DNA from: Bacillota bacterium | GTDB taxonomy: Bacteria; Bacillota; Sulfobacillia; RBS10-35 | Length of the DNA stretch: 5,068 nucleotides | NCBI GenBank assembly: GCA_029960865.1 | Contig: JASBVX010000129.1 | Location: 1-5,068, forward strand | Direction of reading: 5' to 3' | Notes under the pieces: generated by a model | Database searches by the model: none | What the model was told of the DNA's origin: nothing | Seen by the model: only the letters and a program-made list of their open reading frames with translations | In this document: in pieces, positions 1 to 5,068 of the stretch | How positions within the stretch are numbered: position 1 is the stretch's first letter | Layout of the letters: every line of letters starts with the position of its first letter | Translations under genes and position numbers: made by a program

Positions 1-357
1 GTGCCATTTCACCACTTCGGCGTTGAAGTCGCTGCCGTCATGGAACTTGACCCCTTGCCGCAGGTGAAAGGTCCACACCAACCCATCGGGAGAAAACTTC
101 CAGGACTCAGCGAGGGCAGGCTGTATGTTTCCGCGCTCATCCCTATCCACCAGAGGCTCCATAATCTGTGCCGCCACCCTGGAACTGGGGTCATCCCCGA
201 TGTCCAGGGGATCCAGCTGCACGATATCGGTGGGCAACGCCACCACCGCTTCTTGTTGGATTTGGCCTTCTGACGAAGGCTCTATTCCTCCGCCGCAGGC
301 GGATAGGACAAGGCTTGCCGATAGAAGGGCGAAAGTAGCCAAGCGGGCAAGCTTCAT
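1..357 (-). CDS. ABC transporter substrate-binding lipoprotein, family 5 (N-terminal part, runs off the window)
   Basis: The first 119 codons of an extracytoplasmic receptor for peptides or related solutes, which would pass its ligand to an ABC importer. The reading frame stays open to base 1, so the rest lies left of the window. The protein starts MKLARLATFALLSASLVLSAC: a short basic start, a hydrophobic stretch and a lipobox LSAC with the lipidated cysteine at residue 21, followed by a polar linker. Residues 40-119 carry the start of the SBP_bac_5 domain: LDPLDIGDDPSS, then ALAESW, then the family hallmark WTFHLRQGVKFHDGS. This segment matches the complete lipoprotein at 3076-4659 at about 52 of 80 positions by hand alignment, which confirms both frame and family. 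The ATG is chosen because it begins the signal peptide; AGGAA lies 9 nt upstream and a promoter precedes it. Family is confident; the ligand is unknown. Confidence 0.93.
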   Translation of the reverse strand, partial: MKLARLATFALLSASLVLSACGGGIEPSSEGQIQQEAVVALPTDIVQLDPLDIGDDPSSRVAAQIMEPLVDRDERGNIQPALAESWKFSPDGLVWTFHLRQGVKFHDGSDFNAEVVKWH

Positions 358-395
358 GGTCTAGGATTCCTGCCTCTCCAAACCGTGTTGGCGGG

Positions 396-425
396 ATGAT
401 ACCATGGAGGTTAATGATATGTAAA
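396..425 (-). promoter_or_regulatory. Predicted housekeeping-sigma promoter for the left lipoprotein gene
   Basis: On the minus strand, TTTACA (420-425) and TATCAT (396-401) each match the sigma-70/sigma-A consensus at 5 of 6 positions and are separated by 18 nt. Transcription would begin near 389 and leave a leader of about 30 nt before the ATG at 357. This is the best promoter match in the divergent gap between the lipoprotein and CapA genes. I found no equally good match pointing toward CapA. The same AT-rich stretch also holds a direct repeat TTAATG (411-416 and 432-437) and a small inverted repeat TAAAT-TGT-ATTTA (422-434), which may be operator-like or chance. Confidence 0.45.
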
Positions 426-444
426 TTGTATTTAATGTCTTCGT

Positions 445-452
445 AAAGGAGG
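445..452 (+). promoter_or_regulatory. Shine-Dalgarno site AAAGGAGG setting the GTG start of the CapA-like gene
   Basis: AAAGGAGG is a near-perfect anti-16S match placed 6 nt before the GTG at 459. No other start in this frame has comparable support, so the start codon is well fixed. Confidence 0.85.
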
Positions 453-458
453 CACACC

Positions 459-1745
459 GTGGAGGTGTCCTTAGCCGTCACCGGAGATTTTCTCATCTCA
501 CAAAAACTTCTGCGCCCGCCAGGCTACAGGGAGCTTCAGGATCTGCTGGGCCAAGCCGACGTGGCCTTCACCAACCTGGAAAGCCTCTTTCATCGCTTTG
601 AAGGTATCCCCGCCGCCCAGAGCGGTGGCACTTACGTAGGAGCCCACCCCTCCCTCGTGGGTGAGCTCCTGGATCTCCACATTCGTCTGGTGGCCTGGGC
701 CAACAACCATACCCTCGATTGGGGGTTGCCCGCTCTTTTCTCCACGGCCCAGATCCTGGAGGAGGCGGGCATCGTCCACGCCGGGGTCGGTGAGCACCTG
801 GCGGCGGCCCGGGGCCCTTCCTACATCGACCTCCCCCAGGGAAGGCTCGGTCTGGTGGCGGCCTGCAGTTCTTTCCCTCCCGGGGCGCGCGCAGGCGAGC
901 AGCGCACCGATGCCCCCGGAAGGCCGGGTATCAATCCCCTTCGTTTTTCCACAGCCGTCGAGGTGGAAAAAGAAGAACTGGAGGCATTGCAAAGGCTGGC
1001 CGAGCGATATGGCCTCCTGGCCAGGCGGAACCTTCGAGCCCGGCTGGGCTTTGCACCCCCCATCCATGAAGGGGAAGTCCCCCTGGAAGGGATGGTCTTT
1101 CGCTCGGGAGAGGGGCGGGGATTGAAGACAGACACCCATCCCGCCGATGAGAAGGGGAACCTCAAGGCCATCGCGGAAGCCCGGCGGCAGGCCGATGCCG
1201 TGCTATTCAGCCTCCATCATCACGAGTTTTCTACGAATCCCGAGATCCCAGCCGATTTTATCCGGGAGTTTGCCAAAAAGGCGCTCGCTGAAGGGGCTGT
1301 GGCTTTTCTGGGTCACGGCCCCCACTTACTGCAGGGGATCGAGATCTATCGGGGCCGGCCCATTTTCTATAGCCTTGGCAATTTCGTTTTCCAAAACGAG
1401 ACCGTTCTCCGCCAACCGGCGGATTTTTACGAAACACTGGGTCTGGGGGCCGAGGCCGATCCAGGAGAAGCCTTCGAAAAGCGGAACCAACAGGGAGGCT
1501 TTATCCGAGATCCCCGGTACTTTGAAACAGTGGTGGCGATTCTAGACCTGGAAGGAGATAAAGTGCGGGAAGTGCGGCTCTATCCCGTGGAGCTGGGGTT
1601 TGGGCTGCCTCGCCCCCAACGGGGAAGCCCCACCCTTGCCACCGGCAGCAAGGGGCGGGCCATCTTGGAGCGTTTGCAGCAACTCTCTACCCCCTTCGGT
1701 ACGACCATTACCATCGACGGCGGTGTGGGTAGGATCCGGCTCTAA
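459..1745 (+). CDS. CapA-like metallophosphatase-fold protein (PGA_cap family)
   Basis: A 428-residue protein of the CapA/PGA_cap family, which shares the calcineurin-like metallophosphatase fold. The founding member works in poly-gamma-glutamate capsule formation, but many relatives have no known substrate. Family motifs appear in the usual order: TGDF (residues 8-11, metal-ligand-type Asp10), TNLES (38-42), WANNHTLDWG (80-89), LHHHEF (252-257), GHGPHLLQGIEIYRG (285-299) and FYSLGNFVF (303-311). Length fits the ~400-residue subgroup that carries an extra segment before the HHHE motif (here roughly 160-240). There is no signal peptide or membrane helix, so it looks cytoplasmic, unlike membrane-anchored CapA of capsule operons. 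No capB or capC partner is present, so a capsule role is not supported. The gene stands alone, diverges from the left lipoprotein gene, and its TAA overlaps the end of the convergent methyltransferase gene. Confidence 0.93.
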   Translation: MEVSLAVTGDFLISQKLLRPPGYRELQDLLGQADVAFTNLESLFHRFEGIPAAQSGGTYVGAHPSLVGELLDLHIRLVAWANNHTLDWGLPALFSTAQILEEAGIVHAGVGEHLAAARGPSYIDLPQGRLGLVAACSSFPPGARAGEQRTDAPGRPGINPLRFSTAVEVEKEELEALQRLAERYGLLARRNLRARLGFAPPIHEGEVPLEGMVFRSGEGRGLKTDTHPADEKGNLKAIAEARRQADAVLFSLHHHEFSTNPEIPADFIREFAKKALAEGAVAFLGHGPHLLQGIEIYRGRPIFYSLGNFVFQNETVLRQPADFYETLGLGAEADPGEAFEKRNQQGGFIRDPRYFETVVAILDLEGDKVREVRLYPVELGFGLPRPQRGSPTLATGSKGRAILERLQQLSTPFGTTITIDGGVGRIRL

Positions 1746-2311
1746 GGACGGGTCACCAACATTTTGTAGTAGTAATCCCCATGAGGGGACGCCTGAGGCA
1801 AGAAGCCCTTCTGGGACAGGGCTTCTTGGAGCTCTTGGCTTCCCAGGCGATGGTGCAAGGGAGGCCCTTTGGGGCTGGGCTTTTTCTCCCAGTCCACCAC
1901 CAGGAGTTTCCCGCCCGGTGCCAAAACCCGATGGAGCTCGGCGATGGCCTGGCCCAGGTTCCCCACCTCATGGAGCACAAACGACGCCACCGCCCGCTCC
2001 ACCGCTCCATCAGGCAGCGGCAACGCCGTGGCATCGGCCGTCAAGGTCCGGATCCTTTCGAGAAGGCCTCTTTCCGCCGCCCTTTTCCTCAAGATGGCCA
2101 GCATGGCTTCTTCCGCGTCGATGGCATAGACCGGCCCCTTTGTCCCTTGGGCCAGCCGCAAGGTGAAGAAGCCGGGTCCGGCTCCGATGTCGGCTACCGC
2201 CATGCCCTCCTGGACATCCAGAAGAGAAAGGAGGGTGTCAGGCTGAAGCTCCATGGCCCTTTCCTCCGATAAAAGATGACCTGCCCTCTCCACTGGAAAT
2301 CGATGGCTCAT
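1742..2311 (-). CDS. Class I SAM-dependent methyltransferase (small, Methyltransf_11/25-like)
   Basis: A 189-residue Rossmann-fold methyltransferase that would move a methyl group from S-adenosylmethionine to an unknown acceptor. Motif I is VADIGAGPGFFT (residues 39-50); the acidic residue after beta-2 is Asp65 in VYAIDAEEAM; TADATALPLPDG (91-102) holds Asp93 for the adenine; SFVLHEV (110-116) is motif IV; RVLAPGGKLLVVDWE (128-142) is the post-motif strand. The N-terminus (MSHRFPVERAGHLLSEERA) resembles small methyltransferases often annotated only as class I SAM-dependent enzymes. The ATG at 2311 is preferred over one 13 codons upstream because AGAGGAGG sits 6 nt before it. Its TAG at 1744-1742 overlaps the CapA TAA on the other strand (shared bases CTAA). 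No neighbour hints at a substrate, so the acceptor is left open. Confidence 0.92.
   Translation of the reverse strand: MSHRFPVERAGHLLSEERAMELQPDTLLSLLDVQEGMAVADIGAGPGFFTLRLAQGTKGPVYAIDAEEAMLAILRKRAAERGLLERIRTLTADATALPLPDGAVERAVASFVLHEVGNLGQAIAELHRVLAPGGKLLVVDWEKKPSPKGPPLHHRLGSQELQEALSQKGFLPQASPHGDYYYKMLVTRP
1799..1828 (+). terminator. Strong hairpin just past the CapA-like gene, inside the methyltransferase gene (possible terminator)
   Basis: CAAGAAGCCC (1799-1808) and GGGCTTCTTG (1819-1828) are perfect 10-bp complements, extended by a T-A pair to leave an 8-nt loop. The hairpin starts 53 nt after the CapA stop codon and lies in codons of the methyltransferase C-terminal part on the opposite strand. 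Only a poor T-rich tail follows, so it is not a canonical intrinsic terminator. It could still slow or end CapA transcription, since no intergenic space exists for one. It may equally be a codon coincidence. Confidence 0.3.
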
Positions 2312-2317
2312 GTCTTT

Positions 2318-2325
2318 CCTCCTCT
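2318..2325 (-). promoter_or_regulatory. Shine-Dalgarno site AGAGGAGG deciding the methyltransferase start
   Basis: The minus-strand sequence AGAGGAGG lies 6 nt before the ATG at 2311. It falls inside the longer open frame that begins at 2350, so it argues that the extra 13 residues of the longer version are not translated. Confidence 0.75.
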
Positions 2326-2352
2326 TATAAGTTCTGAAACCTGGAACCATGT

Positions 2353-2506
2353 TAGTCTTTTGTGCACCCCTACGGGTAATGTTCCCCTGATGGCAGGCCC
2401 GGTAGCTTTGGGAATCTTTCTAGGCGCCTCTGTCGGTGCCCGGATCATGCCTCGGTTGAAAGACCGGATCCTGATCTTCATCTTTGTCCCAGTGATTCTA
2501 CCAGCC
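2353..2506 (+). pseudogene. 3' remnant of a TauE/SafE (TSUP) family membrane permease
   Basis: Only the last ~50 residues of a TSUP-type exporter can be recognised. SFVHPYG is read in one frame (2356-2376). Then, after one extra base near 2377, NVPLMAGPVALGIFLGASVG continues in the next frame and runs on into ARIMPRLKDRILIFIFVPVI. The PVALG..LGA..GAR segment and the closing hydrophobic helix are typical of the C-terminal end of the family, whose members move sulfite, sulfoacetate or related anions. A normal member is about 250 residues, so roughly four fifths of the gene is gone, cut off near 2353 where the methyltransferase leader begins. A frameshift, a stop (TAG 2353-2355) and no start codon make it a relic. 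It is followed without a stop by the DUF1634 remnant, the usual downstream partner of such permeases. Confidence 0.65.
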
Positions 2507-3017
2507 ATGGAACAGCTGAAAGGAAAGCCCGAAGAAAAGCTCGGGATCGTGGAGCGGGGCGTAGCCCTCGTATTGCGGATGGGGGTCTACACCAGCATGG
2601 TGGTGATCGTCGGTTCCTGGGCGACCATCGTTTTCCTACAAGGCCCTTCGGGGTTTTCTGGCACAGCTCTTACCGGGCTGCCCTGGCCCGCCCTTCCCCC
2701 ATCACGGATCCAACCCAATGGTCCCGTTGGGGAGAAGCCCTGGTAACGGGAAATCCGTTTGGCTGATGCCACGTCCCGCCACGACCCCGCCGGGTAGTGT
2801 AGGGGTACGCATTCTCCGTGTGCCCAAGACAACCTTGAGTTTCAAGGGTTTTCCAGGACCAAGGTGTCCCAGTCAAATCTGATTCTGGCGCCCGTTCTGC
2901 GTGGTTATCCCCATCTGGGCCTTTCACCAGGGGAAGGATGGACTCTATGTGGGGATGACGTCCTTCGTGCTGGGAGTTCTTCTTTTAAGCTTTGTCCTAG
3001 GTGCGTTCCAGCTATAA
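2507..3017 (+). pseudogene. Broken DUF1634 membrane protein gene (frameshifts plus an insert)
   Basis: DUF1634 proteins are small three-helix membrane proteins commonly encoded next to TSUP permeases; their function is not known. The pieces are collinear but in changing frames. From 2507: MEQLKGKPEEKLGIVERG, then helix 1 (VLRMGVYTSMVVIVGSWATI) ending in FLQGPSG. After a slip in the GGGG run at 2650-2653: VFWHSSYRAALARPSPIT then DPTQWSRWGEALVTGNPFG, stopping at TGA 2764. Then about 111 nt with no family match. Then LILAPVLR (from 2879), the core of helix 2. After a shift near 2901-2903, equal to two lost bases: VIPIWAFHQGKDGLYVG and helix 3 SFVLGVLLLSFVLGAFQL, ending at TAA 3015-3017. The order and the PVLR...F..KD.LYV signature make the family call good. 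With three or more disruptions it cannot make the normal protein. The ATG at 2507 lacks a Shine-Dalgarno site and lies in frame with the TSUP remnant. Confidence 0.7.
2763..2883 (+). repeat. Unexplained ~111-116-bp segment between CTGAT direct repeats inside the DUF1634 relic
   Basis: CTGAT occurs at 2763-2767 and again at 2879-2883, bracketing 111 nt that match no part of the DUF1634 protein in any frame. The flanks are the expected neighbours in the family: NPFG on the left, LILAPVLR on the right. Inside is a hairpin CCTTGA-gtt-TCAAGG (2833-2847). I see no terminal inverted repeats and no coding potential. A small mobile-element footprint with a 5-bp target duplication would fit, but a 5-bp repeat can arise by chance. 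The segment may also be drifted original sequence. Confidence 0.35.
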
Positions 3018-3046
3018 GGAAGGCGGTCTTCGGGACCGCCCCTTCC
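3018..3046. terminator. Bidirectional terminator-like hairpin between convergent genes
   Basis: GGCGGTC (3022-3028) pairs with GACCGCC (3034-3040) around a 5-nt loop TTCGG. GGAA (3018-3021) can pair with TTCC (3043-3046) beyond a two-base bulge. It begins immediately after the DUF1634 stop codon and lies 30 nt beyond the lipoprotein stop on the other strand. Pyrimidine-rich sequence follows on the plus strand and TTCCTTAT on the minus strand; neither is a strong U-tract. Position between two converging ends makes a shared terminator the simplest reading. Confidence 0.65.
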
Positions 3047-3075
3047 TGCCCCTTTGCCTCTTCCTTCTCTCCTTT

Positions 3076-4659
3076 TCAAGGCTGGATGTAGATGGTGTCC
3101 AAGCGGGCGAACGCAGGGGTAAAGATGTATCCCTTCACCTCTTTGCGGATGGCTGCCACCTTATTCTCGTCGTATAGGGGCACAAACCAGGCCAGGTCTT
3201 GGACCTTAAGGATCACTTTACGGTAGAGGGCTGCCCGCTCCCCTTGATTGGAGGTCACGAGGGCATCCCGCAACCATTGGTCGATTTCACGGTCGGAATA
3301 CTTGGAATAGTTGGCCCGGCCTCCCGTCATGACCATGGCATCCAGGAAGAGGGAGGGTTCAGGGCTGCTCTGGTTCCAGCCGCCCAGGGCGATGTCAAAT
3401 CTTCCGGACCGGTAATCCTCCAAAAAGGCAGCCCACTCCATGACCTTCAGGTCTACCTGGAAGCCCACGTCCTGGAAGGCTTTTTTCACGGCTTCGGCGA
3501 TCTCTTTATCAGCGAAGTAACGGCCATTGGGGGAGAGGAAGGTGATCTTCAAAGGCTTCCCGTCTTTTTGCCGGACGTTGCCGGCCCCCAAAGTCCAACC
3601 CGCGTCCTCGAGGAGCTGGGCCGCCTTTTGGGGATCATAAGCGTAGGTGGGCATCTGTTGAGGATGGGCCCAGGAGGCGGTGGGCGTGACTGCCGAAGGG
3701 TTGTATACCCCCATCTCGCCCACCAAACTCTTGACCACAGTGGGAACATCGATGGCGTGATTGATGGCCTGGCGGACCCGGATGTCGGAAAGGAGTTCGT
3801 TGGTGCCATTGAGGCGCAGGAAGCGAATCTGATAGGAGGGAGTGCTCAAGACCTGCACGTCGGGATTCCTGCGCAGACGATCCATGTCTTCCACCCCGAC
3901 TTTGGTGGCCATCTGGATGCCGCCTGTCTCCAGCTCGATAACCTGGGTGTTGGCTTCGGAAATCGGCCGGAATATCAGGGTGTCCAGTTTGGCCTTGTTC
4001 CCCCAGTAGTCGGGATTTTTCTTCAAGATCACCCTCTGACCAGGAATCCAGTCCACAAAGATAAAGGGTCCCGTACCCACTGGGTGCCGAGCATAATCGG
4101 CCGGGCCCAGCTTTTCGAAGTTTTGCCGGGAGGCGATCATACCTGCGTTTTGCAGCAGCACCAGCTCCATGAAGGCTGCATTGGGGGCTTTCAGGTGGAA
4201 GACAATGGTGTAGTCATCGGGGACTTCCATGGATTCAATGGCATCGCTGAACTGCTTGCGGGCCCTTTGGGGAGCATCATCATCATGCATGACTCGGTTG
4301 AACTGCCACTCCACCACATGGGCATCAAAAGGACTCCCATCGTGGAATTTGACCCCTTGGCGCAGGTAAAAAGTCCAGGTAAGCCCATTCTCCGAAACAG
4401 TCCACCGTTCCGCCAGATGAGGGACGATATGGCCTTTTTCATCCCATGTTACCAGGTGTTCCATGATATTGCCTGCCACATCGGAAGAAGGGATGTCCTG
4501 AATGTCCAGGGGATCAAAAGTCACCACGTCGGCCACCAGCGCCACCGTAAGCTCTTGGGGCCCGCTGGGGCCGGAGGTACCCGTGGAGGGGGATGAAGGG
4601 GATGCACCGCACCCGGACAGGAGGGCCACAAAGAGCCCTAGAGCAAGGACGCGTCTCAC
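3076..4659 (-). CDS. ABC transporter substrate-binding lipoprotein, family 5 (complete)
   Basis: A 527-residue receptor of the SBP_bac_5 family, the group that includes oligopeptide, dipeptide, nickel and glutathione binding proteins. It would be anchored outside the membrane and deliver its ligand to an ABC importer. The start MRRVLALGLFVALLSGC is a lipoprotein signal with lipobox LSGC and lipidated Cys17; a Ser/Thr/Gly/Pro-rich linker follows to about residue 34. Family landmarks: TFDPLDIQDIPSS (47-59), the signature LAERW...WTFYLRQGVKFHDG (82-108), HPVGTGPF (192-199), RVRQAINHAID (294-304), AAQLLEDAGW (346-355), and a C-terminal lobe ending YDENKVAAIRKEVKGY. Length is normal for the family. 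Three GTG codons lie in tandem at 4665-4657. The third is preferred because AAAGGGGG is 7 nt before it; starting at 4665 would add two residues. It is a close paralogue of the left-edge lipoprotein. No permease or ATPase gene is adjacent, and the ligand cannot be told. Confidence 0.95.
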   Translation of the reverse strand: MRRVLALGLFVALLSGCGASPSSPSTGTSGPSGPQELTVALVADVVTFDPLDIQDIPSSDVAGNIMEHLVTWDEKGHIVPHLAERWTVSENGLTWTFYLRQGVKFHDGSPFDAHVVEWQFNRVMHDDDAPQRARKQFSDAIESMEVPDDYTIVFHLKAPNAAFMELVLLQNAGMIASRQNFEKLGPADYARHPVGTGPFIFVDWIPGQRVILKKNPDYWGNKAKLDTLIFRPISEANTQVIELETGGIQMATKVGVEDMDRLRRNPDVQVLSTPSYQIRFLRLNGTNELLSDIRVRQAINHAIDVPTVVKSLVGEMGVYNPSAVTPTASWAHPQQMPTYAYDPQKAAQLLEDAGWTLGAGNVRQKDGKPLKITFLSPNGRYFADKEIAEAVKKAFQDVGFQVDLKVMEWAAFLEDYRSGRFDIALGGWNQSSPEPSLFLDAMVMTGGRANYSKYSDREIDQWLRDALVTSNQGERAALYRKVILKVQDLAWFVPLYDENKVAAIRKEVKGYIFTPAFARLDTIYIQP

Positions 4660-4666
4660 CACCACA

Positions 4667-4674
4667 CCCCCTTT
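4667..4674 (-). promoter_or_regulatory. Shine-Dalgarno-like AAAGGGGG deciding among three tandem GTG starts
   Basis: On the minus strand AAAGGGGG lies 1 nt before the first GTG (4665), 4 nt before the second and 7 nt before the third (4659). Only the third spacing is normal for bacterial initiation, so translation probably begins there. Confidence 0.55.
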
Positions 4675-4702
4675 AACACCGCTGGATGGGAACCCTTCGC
4701 CT

Positions 4703-4724
4703 CCTAGACGAAAAATCCTCTAGG
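4703..4724. promoter_or_regulatory. Operator-like inverted repeat CCTAGA-N10-TCTAGG upstream of the complete lipoprotein gene
   Basis: Two perfect 6-bp half-sites 10 nt apart form a 22-bp symmetric element about 44 nt upstream of the GTG at 4659. A weak -35-like TTGCCA (minus strand, 4729-4734) lies next to it, but no good -10 box was found. One TCTAGG copy (360-365) also lies just before the start of the paralogous left lipoprotein gene. Binding by a regulator is inference; CTAG also occurs several times elsewhere in the window. Confidence 0.25.
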
Positions 4725-4753
4725 CAGGTGGCAATTGTGCAGCGGTCTCGCCA

Positions 4754-5068
4754 GTGGCTTTCTTATACTGTAGGCATGGCGGGCGGATCGACAGCGGCTC
4801 TAGAGAAACTGCAATAAGCCATGGGATCGCCCGTCCGCGGGTGGGAGTTTTTCCTGGGGTCGTGGCCGGTTTGCTTCTGATCGTTTCCCTAGGTCTTTTG
4901 ACATGGGCCTGGCCCAAGTTGCCTGCCCGTATCCCTATCCATTTTGACCTCGCCGCCTAACCCGACGGTTTCGGGAGTCCTACGGTTCTCTTGGAATTGG
5001 CGGTGGCTCAAGTGGTCCTCTGTGCCCTTCTGACAGGTGTACCGCGCTTGCCCGTCCGTTATGCCGTC
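4754..5068 (+). pseudogene. DUF1648 (SdpI-like) membrane protein, interrupted by an in-frame stop and cut by the window edge
   Basis: From about 4845 the frame reads a hydrophobic helix (GVVAGLLLIVSLGLLTWAW) followed by PKLPARIPIHFDLAA. This is the DUF1648 signature, in which LP..IP.HF and a PDG.G.P motif follow the first helix. A TAA at 4958-4960 falls right after HFDLAA. The same frame continues with PDGFGSP, a second helix (TVLLELAVAQVVLCALL) and TGVPRLPVRYAV to the last base. So the family sequence carries straight through the stop, with the expected Gly replaced by Ala and the next codon by TAA. DUF1648 is found in small membrane proteins, including the SdpI immunity protein family, but its general role is unclear. 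The true start is uncertain: GTG 4754 has no Shine-Dalgarno site and its first ~30 residues look non-native. A nonsense mutation or a sequencing error would explain it. Confidence 0.6.

Noticed and set aside
286..310. Inverted repeat CCGCC-GCA-GGCGG in the left lipoprotein gene
   Set aside because: It falls on the Ala-Cys-Gly-Gly codons of the lipobox, and is best explained by GC-rich codons.
498..1139. A 213-codon minus-strand frame and shorter frames within the CapA-like gene
   Set aside because: These are shadows of a gene with ordered family motifs; their translations are compositionally odd and resemble nothing.
1600..2272. Plus-strand frames of 188 and 163 codons across the methyltransferase gene
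   Set aside because: They are Pro/Ser/Arg-rich shadow frames antisense to a gene with clear SAM-binding motifs and a strong ribosome binding site.
2276..2746. A 156-codon open frame taken as one intact membrane protein
   Set aside because: It begins inside the methyltransferase coding region, fuses the end of one family to the start of another, and leaves the DUF1634 frame after FLQGPSG.
2793..2855. tRNA-like look (TAGTGTAGGGGTACGCA and a T-arm-like stem near 2833-2847)
   Set aside because: No acceptor stem or anticodon arm can be folded around it, and the supposed T loop has the wrong size.
2864..3091. A 75-codon open frame starting MSQSNLILAPVLR
   Set aside because: Only its LILAPVLR part is meaningful, as one fragment of the DUF1634 relic; the rest is out of frame with the family sequence.
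3199..4596. A 465-codon open frame on the plus strand, opposite the complete lipoprotein gene
   Set aside because: It is wholly antisense to a gene with clear family motifs, has no family-like sequence or Shine-Dalgarno site, and is explained by the codon bias of the real gene.
4736..4769. Promoter candidate TTGTGC ... TATACT upstream of the DUF1648 relic
   Set aside because: TATACT is a fair -10 box, but the spacer is 22 nt, and no better -35 box lies at 16-18 nt.

Overview
This window is a stretch of moderately GC-rich bacterial chromosome. Strong AGGAGG-type Shine-Dalgarno sites, GTG starts and lipoprotein-type solute receptors suggest a Gram-positive-like organism, most likely a member of the Bacillota or a relative. 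The species cannot be named from sequence alone. No rRNA, tRNA, CRISPR array or transposase gene is visible.

Layout, left to right. (1) The 5' part of a family 5 (oligopeptide/dipeptide-type) ABC transporter substrate-binding lipoprotein runs leftward off the window (1-357, minus). (2) Diverging from it is a complete CapA-like metallophosphatase-fold protein (459-1745, plus). (3) Meeting CapA tail to tail, with a 4-nt overlap of the two stop regions, is a small class I SAM-dependent methyltransferase (1742-2311, minus). (4) The 2353-3017 interval has no intact gene. It holds the wreck of a two-gene membrane module: the last ~50 residues of a TauE/SafE (TSUP) permease followed by a DUF1634 protein, read in alternating frames and interrupted by an unexplained ~111-116-bp segment lying between two CTGAT repeats. 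(5) A strong hairpin at 3018-3046 separates that relic from (6) a complete second substrate-binding lipoprotein (3076-4659, minus). (7) The right edge carries the start of a DUF1648-type membrane protein broken by an in-frame TAA.

The two lipoproteins are paralogues: about 52 of 80 aligned N-terminal residues are identical by hand count. No ABC permease or ATPase gene lies in the window, so their transporters must be elsewhere or beyond the edges. CapA and the methyltransferase have no evident pathway link to them. The main message of the window is duplicated peptide receptors next to decaying membrane-protein genes. I do not see convincing evidence of a new multi-gene system. The most unusual items are the forensic reconstruction of the TSUP-DUF1634 relic with its insert, and the hairpin sitting inside the convergent methyltransferase gene.
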